NCBI GenBank assembly: GCA_963804865.1
Contig: CAWDSH010000042.1
Location: forward strand, 62,001 to 126,000
Direction of reading: 5' to 3'
Length of the DNA stretch: 64,000 bases
DNA from: CAVVEQ01 sp963804865
Lineage (GTDB): Bacteria > Chloroflexota > Anaerolineae > Anaerolineales > Anaerolineaceae
Below, in pieces: positions 54,712 through 64,000 of the stretch; positions within the stretch are counted from its first letter, which is position 1; each line of letters starts with the position of its first letter. The notes beneath the pieces were generated by a model. It was not told where the DNA came from, searched no databases, and was given only the letters and a program-made list of their open reading frames with translations. Both the position numbers and the translations under genes were made by a program.

Positions 54712-55398
54712 ATGTTAGAATCTTTTCCGATGAGTCATCCACCCTTCATCCTTGCATCCAATTCTCCCCGGCGCCGCGAATTATTAACGCTGACCGACCA
54801 GGAATTTGAAATTTTCCCGGTGATGATCGATGAAACACCTTGGACTGACGAGCTGCCAGAATCATATGTTATCCGTATCTCCCAAGAAAAAGCTGTTGCA
54901 GCAGTAGAAAAATTAAAGAAGAATGGCATTCTGATTTCAGCAGATACAATCGTTGTTGACCAGGGCAGGATCATTGGAAAGCCGCTGGATGAAAATCATG
55001 CCCGCCAGATCCTTCGAGGGCTGCGCGATCATAGCCATGTTGTTTATACTGCACTCATCGTTTATAATCTTTCCACCGCGGGCATGGAAAAGGATTTATG
55101 CAGCTCCCGGGTCCCCATGAGAAACTACAGCGATAATGAAATTGATGACTATATTTCCAGTGGAGACCCAATGGATAAAGCGGGGGCTTATGCTGTCCAG
55201 CATCCAGGTTTCCACCCGGTGGAGAATTTCAAGGGTTGTTTTGCGAGCGTAATGGGTTTCCCTTTATGCCATCTTACCCGCACCCTTCGAAGAATGAATA
55301 TCAGCATCAGGAACGATATTGCAGTGATCTGCCAGAAACATTTGAATTACACCTGCCCAATCTTTTCAGAAGTATTGGATGGGAACATCATTGGTTGA
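54712..55398 (+). CDS. maf: Maf family nucleotide pyrophosphatase
   Basis: This cytosolic house-cleaning enzyme hydrolyses non-canonical or UTP/dTTP-type nucleoside triphosphates. Signature segments are FILASNSPRRRELL (residues 12-25), ISADTIVVDQGRIIGKP (near 80) and GDPMDKAGAYAVQ (near 153). The 228-residue length includes a C-terminal extension of about 30 residues beyond the usual family end. The start could be ATG 54712 or the internal ATG 54730 next to SHPPF. It is divergent from xpt and 25 bases upstream of the PBP gene. Confidence 0.88.
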   Translation: MLESFPMSHPPFILASNSPRRRELLTLTDQEFEIFPVMIDETPWTDELPESYVIRISQEKAVAAVEKLKKNGILISADTIVVDQGRIIGKPLDENHARQILRGLRDHSHVVYTALIVYNLSTAGMEKDLCSSRVPMRNYSDNEIDDYISSGDPMDKAGAYAVQHPGFHPVENFKGCFASVMGFPLCHLTRTLRRMNISIRNDIAVICQKHLNYTCPIFSEVLDGNIIG

Positions 55399-55423
55399 GG
55401 TTGGATCGCTGCCTGGAGGACGA

Positions 55424-57626
55424 ATGAAAGTGTTTTACTGGATTGTCATCATCGGATTGCTGCTGAGTGCCTGCAATGGGAACAGCTACTACTCCGGGTA
55501 CTCCGACCCTGGCTCCTTCGCCAACATCGTACCTTCCCACCCCGGTTGGCCAGGTGACCAGGGTTCCAAGCGCGCAGGATGCTGCGATGGCATTCTTTGA
55601 GGCATGGAAGGCGAGTAATTACGATGCGATGTACGATTTATTGAGCGGCGCAAGTAAAGATGCCATCACGCGCGAAGATTTCACCACCTTTTATCAGGAT
55701 ATTGCGCATAACTTGACACTTCAATCGCTCGATATTCAAGTTCTATCATCGTTAACCAATCCTGCGTCAGCCCAGGTGGGATACCGCACAACATTCGCTA
55801 CGGCTCTCATTGGACAATTAACCCGTGATCTTGTGATGAACCTGGCCCTTGAGGGCGGCGTTTGGAAAGTTCAATGGGGCACGAATCTGGTCATGCCTGA
55901 ATTGGAAGGCGGAAATCACCTGGCCCTTGATGTTCAGTGGCCTTCCCGTGGGAATATTTACGATAGGAACGGGAATGTTTTAGCTGCCAACGCGGAAGCA
56001 TATGCCCTGGGTGTTGTCCCTGCGGAAGTGGGCGAAGGGCAGATGTCGGAGATCATTGCCCAGCTTTCCCTGTTGACAGGACGCACCGGACAATCCATCA
56101 ATGCCGATATCCAGGCATCTGATCCGCAATGGTATGTGCCTGTGGGCGAGGCTTCCCGCCAGAATGTGGATCGCCGATTTGAATATCTGACTTCATTGTC
56201 AGGGCTAAAGGTATCGCTGTATTCAGGCAGGTATTATCCCGACAGCCTTGCTTCCCAGGTGGTGGGGTATGAACTTTCCATTTCGCCTGAACAAATAGAT
56301 CAGTACAAACGCGAGGGATACGCCGGTGATGAAAAAGTGGGACAGGATGGACTTGAACTCTGGGGTGAAGAATACCTGGCTGGTAAACCCAGCGCTTCAT
56401 TGTATATCATCCGCCCGGATGGCTCTGTATCCACCCGGCTGGTCCAGGTTGATGCTGTGCCCTCGAAAAACATCTATACCACCCTGGATGCGGATGTCCA
56501 GGAGGTCACGCAAAAATCATTAATGGGCTTTACCGGCGCAGCCATTGTCATGGAACGGGATACCGGCCGCATCCTGGCGATGGCCTCTTCCCCGTGGATA
56601 GATTCAAACCTGTTCACTCCGGATAATGTCAATAACAGTGCACTGGGTAGTGCGCTTGAAAATTCAAATCAGCCATTATTGAATCGCGCCACGCTGGGTA
56701 TCTACCCGCCGGGTTCAGTATTTAAAGTAATCATGCTGGCTTCGGCGTTGGAAAGTGGCGTATTCTCGACTGTATCCACCTACGAATGTGGACATCAATT
56801 TTTAGAGCTCCCTGGCCAGATCTTTTACGATTGGACCTATTACAAACAGGTGCCGCCGAGCGGAAACTTGACTTTGCTGGATGCCTTGATGCGTTCGTGC
56901 GACCCCTGGTTTTATCATATCGGGCTGGAACTGTACCGTCAAAAAGGGGCATATTACGTGTCCAATATGGCGACTGGTTTTGGTCTCGGTGAAAAAACCG
57001 GATTGGAAGTGTTAACAGAGGAAGCTGGTTCAATCCCCGTTTCACAGACCGAGGGTGACTCGATCCAGCAATCCATCGGACAGGGAGCGATGTTGGTCAC
57101 GCCACTCCAGGTTGTGAATTACATGGCGGCAGTCGGCAACGGTGGAACGCTCTACCAACCTCAGATCATTGAAAAGATCGCCAGCGCTGATGGCGAAGGA
57201 ACACAGATATATGAACCCATCGAGCGCGGTGAACTGCCTGTTTCAAATAAGAACCTGGGGCTCATCCAGAACGCCATGCGTGAGGTGATTAAAAACCAGC
57301 GCGGAACTGCGCACAAACCTTTCCTCGGATTTGATATCCCCATCTACGGAAAAACCGGTTCCGCGCAGCACCCGGGAGAAGACCCACATTCCTGGTTTGC
57401 AGGTTATTCCAATACAGGTCGCGAAGACCTCCCGGATATTGCCGTGGTGGTGGTTGCCGAAAATGTAGGCGAAGGTTCGGAGATCGCTGCTCCCATTTTC
57501 CGAAGGATCGTGGAGGGTTATTTCCAGCTCTCATTATCACTATATCCCTGGGAATCGACCTATTATGTGACCCGCACTGCCACCCCGGAAACAACCGCGG
57601 GTCCGGATGAAACCCCTTCTCCATAA
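55424..57626 (+). CDS. Lipoprotein penicillin-binding protein (PBP2/MecA type), one frameshift
   Basis: This transpeptidase cross-links peptidoglycan. The first frame encodes a lipoprotein signal (MKVFYWIVIIGLLLSACNG). One extra G in the GGG at 55478-55480 shifts to the frame that carries the rest, giving about 733 residues. Then come a Thr/Pro linker, an NTF2-like MecA N-terminal domain (about 45-150), a dimerisation domain and the transpeptidase domain. Active-site motifs are SVFK (in PPGSVFKVIM), SCD and KTG (in YGKTGSAQ). The middle motif SxD, rather than SxN, is known from elongation-type PBP2. A lipid anchor replaces the usual membrane helix. maf and rsgA flank it at 25 and 11 bases. 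Confidence 0.85.
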
Positions 57627-57637
57627 AGCTGATTTGC

Positions 57638-58549
57638 ATGCCTGAAGCAAAACTTCCCGGAAGAGTCGTTCGATTGCAATCAGGTTTTTATACTATTGAT
57701 ACCGATCAGGGGCAGTATGTTTGCAGCCTGCGCGGTAAATTAAAACGCCGTACAGAGCAGGTGGATGTTGTCGCTGTTGGGGATAAGGTTGGCATCACTG
57801 CATTCCCCGATGGCAGCGGGGCGATTGAATCGGTTGAACCGCGCGGTCATTCTCTGTTTCGGTTGGATCCCAGGCCCAGGGGTGCCTTCAAACAAATACT
57901 CCTGGCAAACGTGGATCAGGCAGTATTTGTTTTCTCCTGCACGCAGCCCGAACCGCATTTACGCATGCTCGATCGATTTCTGGTCATTGCCGAGAAGAAC
58001 GAGTTACCTGTATTGATTGTGGTAAACAAAACCGACTTAATGGATATTGAAACAGCCCGTGAAATCTTCAATATATATCCACGGTTGGGATACCGATTAC
58101 TCTTTACCTCAGCGCAAAGCGGTCTTGGCATCCAGGAATTGCAGCTGCAATTGAATGGGAAAATCTCAGCACTTGCTGGACCTTCCGGAGTGGGGAAATC
58201 AAGCTTGCTGAATGCCGTTCAGCCAGGCTTGGGACTGGCGGTAAGCGAGGTGAATCAACAGCGCGACCGGGGACGCCACACGACCAATGTGCGCGAGATG
58301 TTCCCCCTCGCTGATGGTGGCTATGTGGCTGATCTCCCGGGTCTGCGCAGCCTTGCACTTTGGGATACCCAACCGGAGGAGCTGGATGGATATTTTCCCG
58401 AATTGCGTGACCTGGTTTCATCGTGCCAGTTCAATAACTGCACGCATAGGAACGAGCCGGGTTGTGCAGTTATTGAAGCCATCAAATCAGGAAACGTCTC
58501 TCCTGAGCGTTACGAATCCTACCTGCGCATCCGCTACGGTGAAGGGTAA
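57638..58549 (+). CDS. rsgA: Ribosome small-subunit-dependent GTPase RsgA
   Basis: This GTPase assists late 30S ribosome assembly. The 303-residue protein has the RsgA order: an N-terminal OB domain (1-70), then a circularly permuted GTPase with NKTD (VVNKTDLM near 130) before the P-loop GPSGVGKSSLLN (near 182) and DLPGLRSL (near 233). A C-terminal zinc finger with CQFNNCTHRNEPGC (near 267) follows. ATG 57638 lies 11 bases after the PBP gene. The next gene, a peptide-binding lipoprotein, starts 25 bases after its stop. Confidence 0.93.
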   Translation: MPEAKLPGRVVRLQSGFYTIDTDQGQYVCSLRGKLKRRTEQVDVVAVGDKVGITAFPDGSGAIESVEPRGHSLFRLDPRPRGAFKQILLANVDQAVFVFSCTQPEPHLRMLDRFLVIAEKNELPVLIVVNKTDLMDIETAREIFNIYPRLGYRLLFTSAQSGLGIQELQLQLNGKISALAGPSGVGKSSLLNAVQPGLGLAVSEVNQQRDRGRHTTNVREMFPLADGGYVADLPGLRSLALWDTQPEELDGYFPELRDLVSSCQFNNCTHRNEPGCAVIEAIKSGNVSPERYESYLRIRYGEG

Positions 58550-58574
58550 GATATAATCGGTGCACGGAGCCATC

Positions 58575-60534
58575 ATGCCTTTTCGATATTATTCCAAAAC
58601 CATTCTCCCCATTTTTATCTTATTACTGCTTGCTGGCTGCCAGGGACAATCCAGTGTCAACAGCACAGCCACTCCCGAAATTTTCGCCACCCCAACCCCA
58701 GAGACTCCAAAATTATTGACCATCTGCCTTGGACAGGAGCCATCCTCCCTGTATATCTACAAAGGAAATAGCCAGGGTATGTGGTCGGTGCTTGAAGCCA
58801 TTTACGATGGTCCCATTGATACCCGTGAATATCAATCCATTCCCGTGATCCTGGAAAAGATACCCAGCATTGCCGATGGGGATGCGGTTCTTCAGCCAAT
58901 CCCGGTACAAGCGGGCGACCTGGTGATCGATGCGAACGGGAATCTCATTTCGCTCGCTGCCGGTTCAAGCGTTTTATCTTCCGGCTGCACCAGCAGTGAT
59001 TGCGCCATCACCTGGGATGGAATAACATCCTTGACCATGGATCGCATGGTCGTCACGTACCGCATTAAAACCGGAATAACCTGGTCGGATGGACAGCCAG
59101 CTGAAGGCTTCTGATTCTGTCTATTCCTATACCCTCGCTGCCGATCCAGCCACGCCGGTCAATAAACGCGCGGTCGATGCCACCACAAGTTACCAGGCTC
59201 TCGATGACCGTACCATTCAATGGATAGGTAAACCTGGGCGGCTGAGCCGCGATTTGGGATCATTCTTCTGGATACCGCTGCCCGAGCACAGCTGGAAAAC
59301 ACTCAATGCGTCGTATCTTCAGACTGCCGTGGAATCCAACCAGAAACCATTGGGATGGGGTCCATACGTTATCGACGAGTGGGTGCAGGGGGATCATATC
59401 CGCCTGGTAAAGAATTCGAATTATTATCGTGCCTCCGAAGGGCTGCCGAAATTTGATACCCTGGTTTTTCGTTTCCTGGGGGAGGAGGCCGATAGCAACC
59501 TGGCAGCATTGGTGAATGGTGTATGTGATATCGTCGATCAGACCGCGAAGTTGGAAGAGGATGTGGAAGTTGTGCGCCACGCGGAATTGATCGGGAAAAT
59601 GCGCAGTTATTTTGGATTGGGACCGGAGTGGGAGCACCTTGAATTTGGCATTCTGCCGGCGAGCTACGATGATGGCTACTATGCCGAGATGGGTGACCGC
59701 CCGGATTATTTTGGCGACAAACGCACCCGCCAGGCGGTGGCTTACTGCCTGGATAGGAATCGGATTAATACGGAAGTGTTCCACAGCCTGTCTGTAATCG
59801 CGAAAAGTTATCTTCCGCCGTTGCATCCCCTCTACACGGAAGACCTGGCGGATTATGATTTCAATCCTGAAAAAGGAAGTGAATTATTGGAAGCGGTCGG
59901 CTGGCTCGACCCGGATAACGATCCGGCAACCGCACGTATTGGTCAGAGTATCCCCAATGTTCCGGACGGCACAGCATTCGTCGTCGATTACGCGACCACG
60001 GACGCTGAAGTCCGCCAGGATTTCGCAGCGATATTCAAGGAATCGCTGGCACAATGCGGTATCCAGATCAATATCAGCACTTTTTCCGCTGCTGATCTCT
60101 ACGCGGCGGGTCCGGACGGCTTTATGTTTGGGCGGAAATTCGACCTGGCAGAATTTGCCTGGGGGGTGGGCAATTCACCTCCCTGCTTCCTTTACCTGAG
60201 CGCGGAAATCCCATCAGCTCAAAACAGCTGGCTGGGCTCCGGGAGGGGCGGTGCCAATATCAGTGGATGGTCCAATGCTGATTTCAATGCCGCCTGCGAA
60301 GCCGCACTTAAGGCAGGTTTGGACTCTGGCGGATACGCGGAAAATCAAAAGAAGGCGGTTCAGATCCTGGCAGATGAGCTGCCAGTGGTTCCCTTGTTTT
60401 TCCAACAGAAACTGGCGGTGAGCCGACCGGATCTGTGCGGAATGACCCTGGATATCAGCTCGCGCTCGGAATTCTGGAACCTCGAGGCCTATGAGATAGG
60501 ACCTCAGTGTCCGCAAACCAATGAGACAAAGTAA
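58575..60534 (+). CDS. Peptide/nickel-type ABC substrate-binding lipoprotein (SBP_bac_5), one frameshift
   Basis: This lipoprotein binds oligopeptides or similar solutes for an ABC importer. The lipobox is LAGC (Cys near residue 19). The first frame ends after ITWSDGQPAEGF. One extra base near 59099 explains this, because the next frame continues LKASDSVYSYTLAAD. The corrected protein of about 652 residues has the usual domain order: DGQPLKASDSVYS, GWGPYVIDEWVQGDHIRLVKNSNY, LAALVNGVCDIV, RTRQAVAYCLDRNRI and, at the end, KKAVQILADELPVVPLFFQQ. ATG 58575 follows CGGAG. It is the conventional counterpart of the permuted protein that follows. Confidence 0.85.
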
Positions 60535-60563
60535 ACGATTTGAATCACTCTAATTTTCGTAGC

Positions 60564-60592
60564 TTGACTTTAGAAATGTATTATGCTAAACT
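60564..60592 (+). promoter_or_regulatory. Promoter of the permuted binding-protein gene
   Basis: TTGACT (60564-60569) and TAAACT (60587-60592) are 17 bases apart, with a TGC extension before the -10 box. Transcription should begin near 60599, giving a leader of about 148 bases. Confidence 0.65.
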
Positions 60593-60655
60593 TTTTTACA
60601 ACTCTTTAGAGGTCATTTTTGGTGGGAAATAAAAAATAACCTAAATTATCACAGC

Positions 60656-60665
60656 AAAGGAGGTG
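60656..60665 (+). promoter_or_regulatory. Stand-alone Shine-Dalgarno-like sequence in the leader
   Basis: AAAGGAGGTG is close to a perfect match to the anti-Shine-Dalgarno of 16S rRNA but lies 82 bases before the true start, which has its own GGAGGAG. Only tiny frames of three or four codons follow it. A similar site occurs in the livJ leader. Confidence 0.4.
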
Positions 60666-60746
60666 GTATCCTAAGGCTAGTTTTTTGCGTACCTAAGTAA
60701 GTAGTAACTAAGACTATCTTTAAAAATTTGATGGAGGAGATTGATC

Positions 60747-63291
60747 ATGAAGAAACTGACTATAGTTTTGGGACTCCTGGTGATCGCCAGCATGCTCCTT
60801 TCTGCATGCGGTAAAGCGACACCCGAAGTTCCCGCGGAACCGGAACCTGTCGAAGAACCTGTTGCAGAACCGGAACCGACCGAAGTCCCCGCCAGCACCC
60901 GTGTGGGCGGCTGGTTGGATGAAATCATATTCACGGCTATCCCCGAAGAAGAACAGGCTGTTGCACAGCTGCAGGCCGGCGCGAACGATATCGATGCGCG
61001 CGGCATTGCCAACCCTGAGCTCTTCGCATCCGTGAGCGCGGATCCCAACCTGAAATACACGACCTCAAGTGGTGTTTTCAACCAGCTCATGGTTGGTGTG
61101 GTTGACTGCCGCGAAGCAGGCTTCCGGGACGCTGAATCCGTTCAGCAATATGAAGATTCGCGAAGCCATCAACTGGATGATCGACCGCGAATACATCGCC
61201 CAGGAGCTCTATGGTGGCCTGGCGACCCCTCGTTACACCATGCTGGATACCTATGTTCCGGATTATGCCCGCTATGCCCCCGAAGTTGGCAAGATCATCG
61301 CCAATTACGGCTACAACCTCGACCGCGCCAAGGCTGTGGTTGATGTTGAAATGCCCGCCATGGGTGCTGAAAAAGGCGCCGACGGCAAGTGGATGTATAA
61401 AGGCAAACCGGTTGTGGTCATCGGCATCATCCGCACCGAGGACACCCGTAAACTGATCGGCGATTATTTCGCCAACCAGCTCGAGCAGGTCGGCTTCACC
61501 GTCGATCGCCAGTTCAAGACCCGCTCCGAAGCCTCCCCGATCTGGATTGGCTCAGTCCCACAGGACTGCCTCTGGAACTATTACACCGGCGGATGGATTT
61601 CCACAGTCATTGACCTCGATGAAGGCGACATGTTCGCCCAGTATTCCACCAACCGCATCCAGGGCATCCCCATGTTCGAGGAATACAAAGCATCCCCTGA
61701 ATATGATGTGGTTCTGACCAAACTGCAGACCAACGATTTCAAGGATATGGCCGAGCGCGACGAACTCTTCGCACAGGCTCTGCCGATGTCCATGACCGAA
61801 TCCTGGCACGGTGCCTGGGTTGAAACTGAATCCAGCTTCTTCCCCATGAAGAAAGACCTCACCGTCGCTTCCGACCTTGCAGCCGGCGTCCCGGGCAATG
61901 CATTCTGGCCCTACACCATGCGCTGGGTTGGCCAGGAAGGCGGCACAGTTAAAGTTTCGCAATCCGGTATCATGGTCGAACCCTGGAACCCGATCAACGG
62001 CTCCAACTGGATCGACGATGCCATGCCGCAGCGTGCAACGACCGACTGGGCAATTATGTACGATCCCTACACCGGTCTGCCAGTGCCCCAGCGACTTGAA
62101 AACGCGGTCGTTGATGTTGTCGCTGGTACCCCCGTCAAAAAGACGCTTGATTGGGTGACCGTTAATGAGGTCGCCGAGATCACAGTCCCCGGCGATGCCT
62201 GGGTCGATTGGGACGCCACCACGCAGAAATTCATCACCGCTGCCGAGAAATTCCCCGAGGGTGTCACCGCCAAATCCAAGATCACCGTTACCTATCCATC
62301 CAGCCTGTGGGAGAGCAAGTGGCACGATGGCAGCAACCTCTCCATGGGTGACTTTGTTATGGGCATGATCTTGACCTTTGATCCCTACAAACCCGAATCC
62401 AAGATCTTCGATGAACCCTATCTTTCCACGCTGGAAACCTACCTCACCCACTTCAAGGGTGTGCGCGTCGTTTCCACTGACCCGTTGGTTATCGAGACTT
62501 TTGAAGACAATGTTTCCCTCGATGCCGAAGTTACCGTTGATTGGGGCGATTGGTTCCCGTCCTATCTCTATGGCCCAGGCACCTGGACCAGCCTGACCCC
62601 CGCCATCCTTGGCGAGGAAAATGGCGAGATCGCCTTCAGTGTTGATAAAGCCGGCACTCTGGAAATCGAACGCACCGGTATGCTCGCCGGACCGTCGCTC
62701 GAAGTCCAGAAGAAATACCTGGATCAGTGCGTCGCCGAAAATTACATCCCCTACGCTCCCACCATGGGCGAGTACGTGACGGCTGAAGAAGCCACCGCCC
62801 GCTGGGCAGCCCTCGCTGCGTTCTACGAAGCCAAGGGTCACCTCTGGATTGGATCCGGTCCCTACTACGTGGACCAGGTCTACCCGGTGGAAGGCACGCT
62901 CGTGTTGAAGCACTTCGACGAGTTCCCGGATCTGGCCAGCAAGTGGTCAGGCCTGGCTGTCGCCAAGGTCGCAGAAGCCGTTGTTGAAGGCCCTGCATCC
63001 GTGAAGATCGGCGAAGCCGCCGAATTCGATGTGTTCGTCACCTTCGAAGGCGAACCCTATGCCGCAGCAGATGTTCAGAGTGTTACCTACCTGGTGAAAG
63101 ACGCCACGGGTCTGGTCGCGCTCACCGGCACTGCTGAAGAAGTCGCCGAAGGTCAGTACAAGGTTACCCTCAGCGCGGATGATACGGCTAGTTTGGCCGC
63201 TGGAGCGAACATGCTCACAGCAACAGTCGCATCCAAGGTTGTGGCTCTGCCCACCTTCTCATCGCTCGAATTCGTAACCGTAGCTCCATAA
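60747..63291 (+). CDS. Circularly permuted SBP_bac_5-type substrate-binding lipoprotein with Ig-like tail (one frameshift)
   Basis: The lipobox is LSAC (Cys near 19), followed by a Pro/Glu-rich linker. The protein (about 847 residues) breaks frame near 61123-61126 by one extra base, where AGF must join GTLNPFSNMKIREAIN. The order of segments is unusual. What normally forms the C-terminal half comes first: LDEIIFTAIPEEEQAVAQLQAG, then IREAINWMIDREYI, then LIGDYFANQLEQVGF. The normal N-terminal half comes second: GGTVKVSQSGIMVEPWNP near 397, KWHDGSNLSMGDFV near 524, GSGPYYVDQVYP near 702, VLKHFDEFPDL. An Ig-like domain (about 744-847) ends the protein. It is followed by a permease gene, so it should feed an ABC importer. 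Confidence 0.85.
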
Positions 63292-63309
63292 TAGTTATTT
63301 AGTTGAAAC

Positions 63310-63345
63310 GCCCGATAGGAGTGGGGAAACCCACTTCTATCGGGC
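63310..63345 (+). terminator. Strong intercistronic hairpin
   Basis: A 16-bp stem (63310-63325 with 63330-63345, one G-T pair) is closed by a GAAA tetraloop. No T tract follows, so it is more likely a transcript-protecting hairpin between the abundant binding protein and the permease than a full terminator. Confidence 0.6.
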
Positions 63346-63373
63346 AAGCATTCTTAGCGGAAAGAGAGGGATC

Positions 63374-64000
63374 ATGGCACAAGCGAATCCTCCCATCGAA
63401 AGTGGTGCAGTCACACCCAAGGATAAAACCGCCAGGGGAACCAGCACTTTCAACCGGGTTGCACGCTATACGGCTGTCCGCGTGCTGACCATGGTGTTCA
63501 CGGTCACCATTGGCGTTTATTTAACCATCTTGATCGCCAACATGGGTGGTTATGTGGACCAGATACGCCGGGCGCAGATCCGCGAAGATGTGAACATGCG
63601 CATTGCCAACAGCCCGGCAACCCGTAATCTTTCCACTGAAGAAAGACAAAAACTGATCGAAGATAATATCGCTGCCCAGGAAAAGCGCTACGGCATGGAT
63701 AAACCCTTCATCACCCGCAGCTTCGCTTTCCTCTGGGATGGCTTGAGCTTGAATCTGGGCAGGGCTCTCCAGTTGACAAGTAACACCGGCTCAAACCAGG
63801 TGCGCTTGATCATCCTGGAACGCCTGCCACCTACATTATTATTATTTGGCACGGCAGATATCCTGCTATTTTTCATGGCATTATTCGTTGCCCTTGTTTT
63901 ATCCAGGCAATATGGAAGTTTCTTCGATAAAGTACTGATCGGGTTGACACCGCTTTCTTCCGCGCCCGGCTGGTTCTATGGCATTTTCCTGATACTCATA
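63374..64000 (+). CDS. Peptide ABC transporter permease, DppB type (cut by the right edge)
   Basis: This is the first permease subunit of a dipeptide/oligopeptide importer; 209 codons are visible. The start ATG 63374 follows GAGAGGG. A hydrophilic N-terminal tail of about 30 residues, rich in Lys/Thr, precedes helix 1 (about 34-58). A long outer loop carries EERQKLIEDNIAAQEKRYGMDKPF, the usual DppB-type region, then LNLGRALQL, ILERLPPTLLLFGTADILLFFMALFVALVLS and PLSSAPGWFYGIFL. It follows the permuted binding protein across the hairpin at 63310, which suggests they form one transport system. The remaining subunits must lie beyond the window. Confidence 0.88.
   Translation, partial: MAQANPPIESGAVTPKDKTARGTSTFNRVARYTAVRVLTMVFTVTIGVYLTILIANMGGYVDQIRRAQIREDVNMRIANSPATRNLSTEERQKLIEDNIAAQEKRYGMDKPFITRSFAFLWDGLSLNLGRALQLTSNTGSNQVRLIILERLPPTLLLFGTADILLFFMALFVALVLSRQYGSFFDKVLIGLTPLSSAPGWFYGIFLILI

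Noticed and set aside
4595..61126. Programmed +1 frameshifting as a shared regulatory device
   Set aside because: The sites have no common slippery codon, stop-codon context or stimulatory element, and the genes are unrelated. Base insertions explain all ten.
61552..62913. A 453-codon open frame on the minus strand inside the permuted binding protein
   Set aside because: The plus-strand protein has clear family motifs across the whole stretch, and the antisense protein has none. It is a by-product of biased codon use.
1..64000. Mobile elements, CRISPR arrays and prophage
   Set aside because: I saw no transposase or integrase genes, no regularly spaced repeats and no phage structural genes anywhere in the window.

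Overview
The window looks like a chromosomal segment from a bacterium of the Chloroflexota, most likely class Anaerolineae. This is an inference from gene content: many proline/threonine-linked lipoproteins, FHA/VWA and HEAT/zinc-ribbon surface proteins, a full Liv amino-acid transporter, large peptide-binding lipoproteins, and moderate GC. No rRNA gene is present to prove it. I see no phage, insertion sequence, CRISPR array or integrase, so this is ordinary core and semi-core chromosome.

Layout. 1-8.4 kb: an MFS transporter (cut by the left edge) behind a GpsA-type dehydrogenase, a GAF/HD-GYP phosphodiesterase with an isoprenylcysteine-methyltransferase-like protein, a GH20 hexosaminidase, an ABC exporter and a DinB/ClbS-like protein. 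8.4-16.9 kb: a hemolysin-III protein, a duplicated-domain lipoprotein, a tight run of creatininase, AMP nucleosidase, cyclase-fold protein, membrane protein and alpha/beta hydrolase, then a CBS protein and bacterioferritin. 16.9-25.2 kb: 7TM sensors with GGDEF or HD-GYP outputs, a PIG-L deacetylase, DinB, DUF362, HEAT and hydrolase genes. 25.2-30.8 kb: two tRNA-Ser genes, a YjbQ protein, small membrane proteins, a structured leader and an 896-residue HEAT/zinc-ribbon/transmembrane protein. 30.9-40.1 kb: flippase-like protein, adenosine deaminase, GH116 glucosidase, lipoproteins, PncC, a diacylglycerol-type glycosyltransferase and a nucleosidase. 40.2-45.4 kb (minus): livJ-livH-livM-livG-livF. 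46-54.7 kb: MetRS, a DUF3267 protease-like protein, a CitE-like lyase, and the minus-strand operon xpt-guaA-VWA/FHA-PP2C. 54.7-64 kb: maf, a lipoprotein PBP2, rsgA and two peptide-binding lipoproteins, followed by a DppB-type permease cut by the right edge.

Themes. Purine metabolism recurs (AMP nucleosidase, adenosine deaminase, phosphorylase-fold protein, xpt, guaA). Cyclic-di-GMP signalling is represented by one GGDEF and two HD-GYP proteins with different sensors. The most striking protein is the second peptide-binding lipoprotein (60747-63291): its SBP_bac_5 fold is in circularly permuted order and it carries an extra C-terminal Ig-like domain.

Quality warning. Nine genes are interrupted by ten single-base frame changes, and every one fits one EXTRA base, often in a short run of identical bases. 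The proteins read normally on both sides. This looks more like uncorrected sequencing or assembly insertions than decay. These genes are annotated here over their full reconstructed span.
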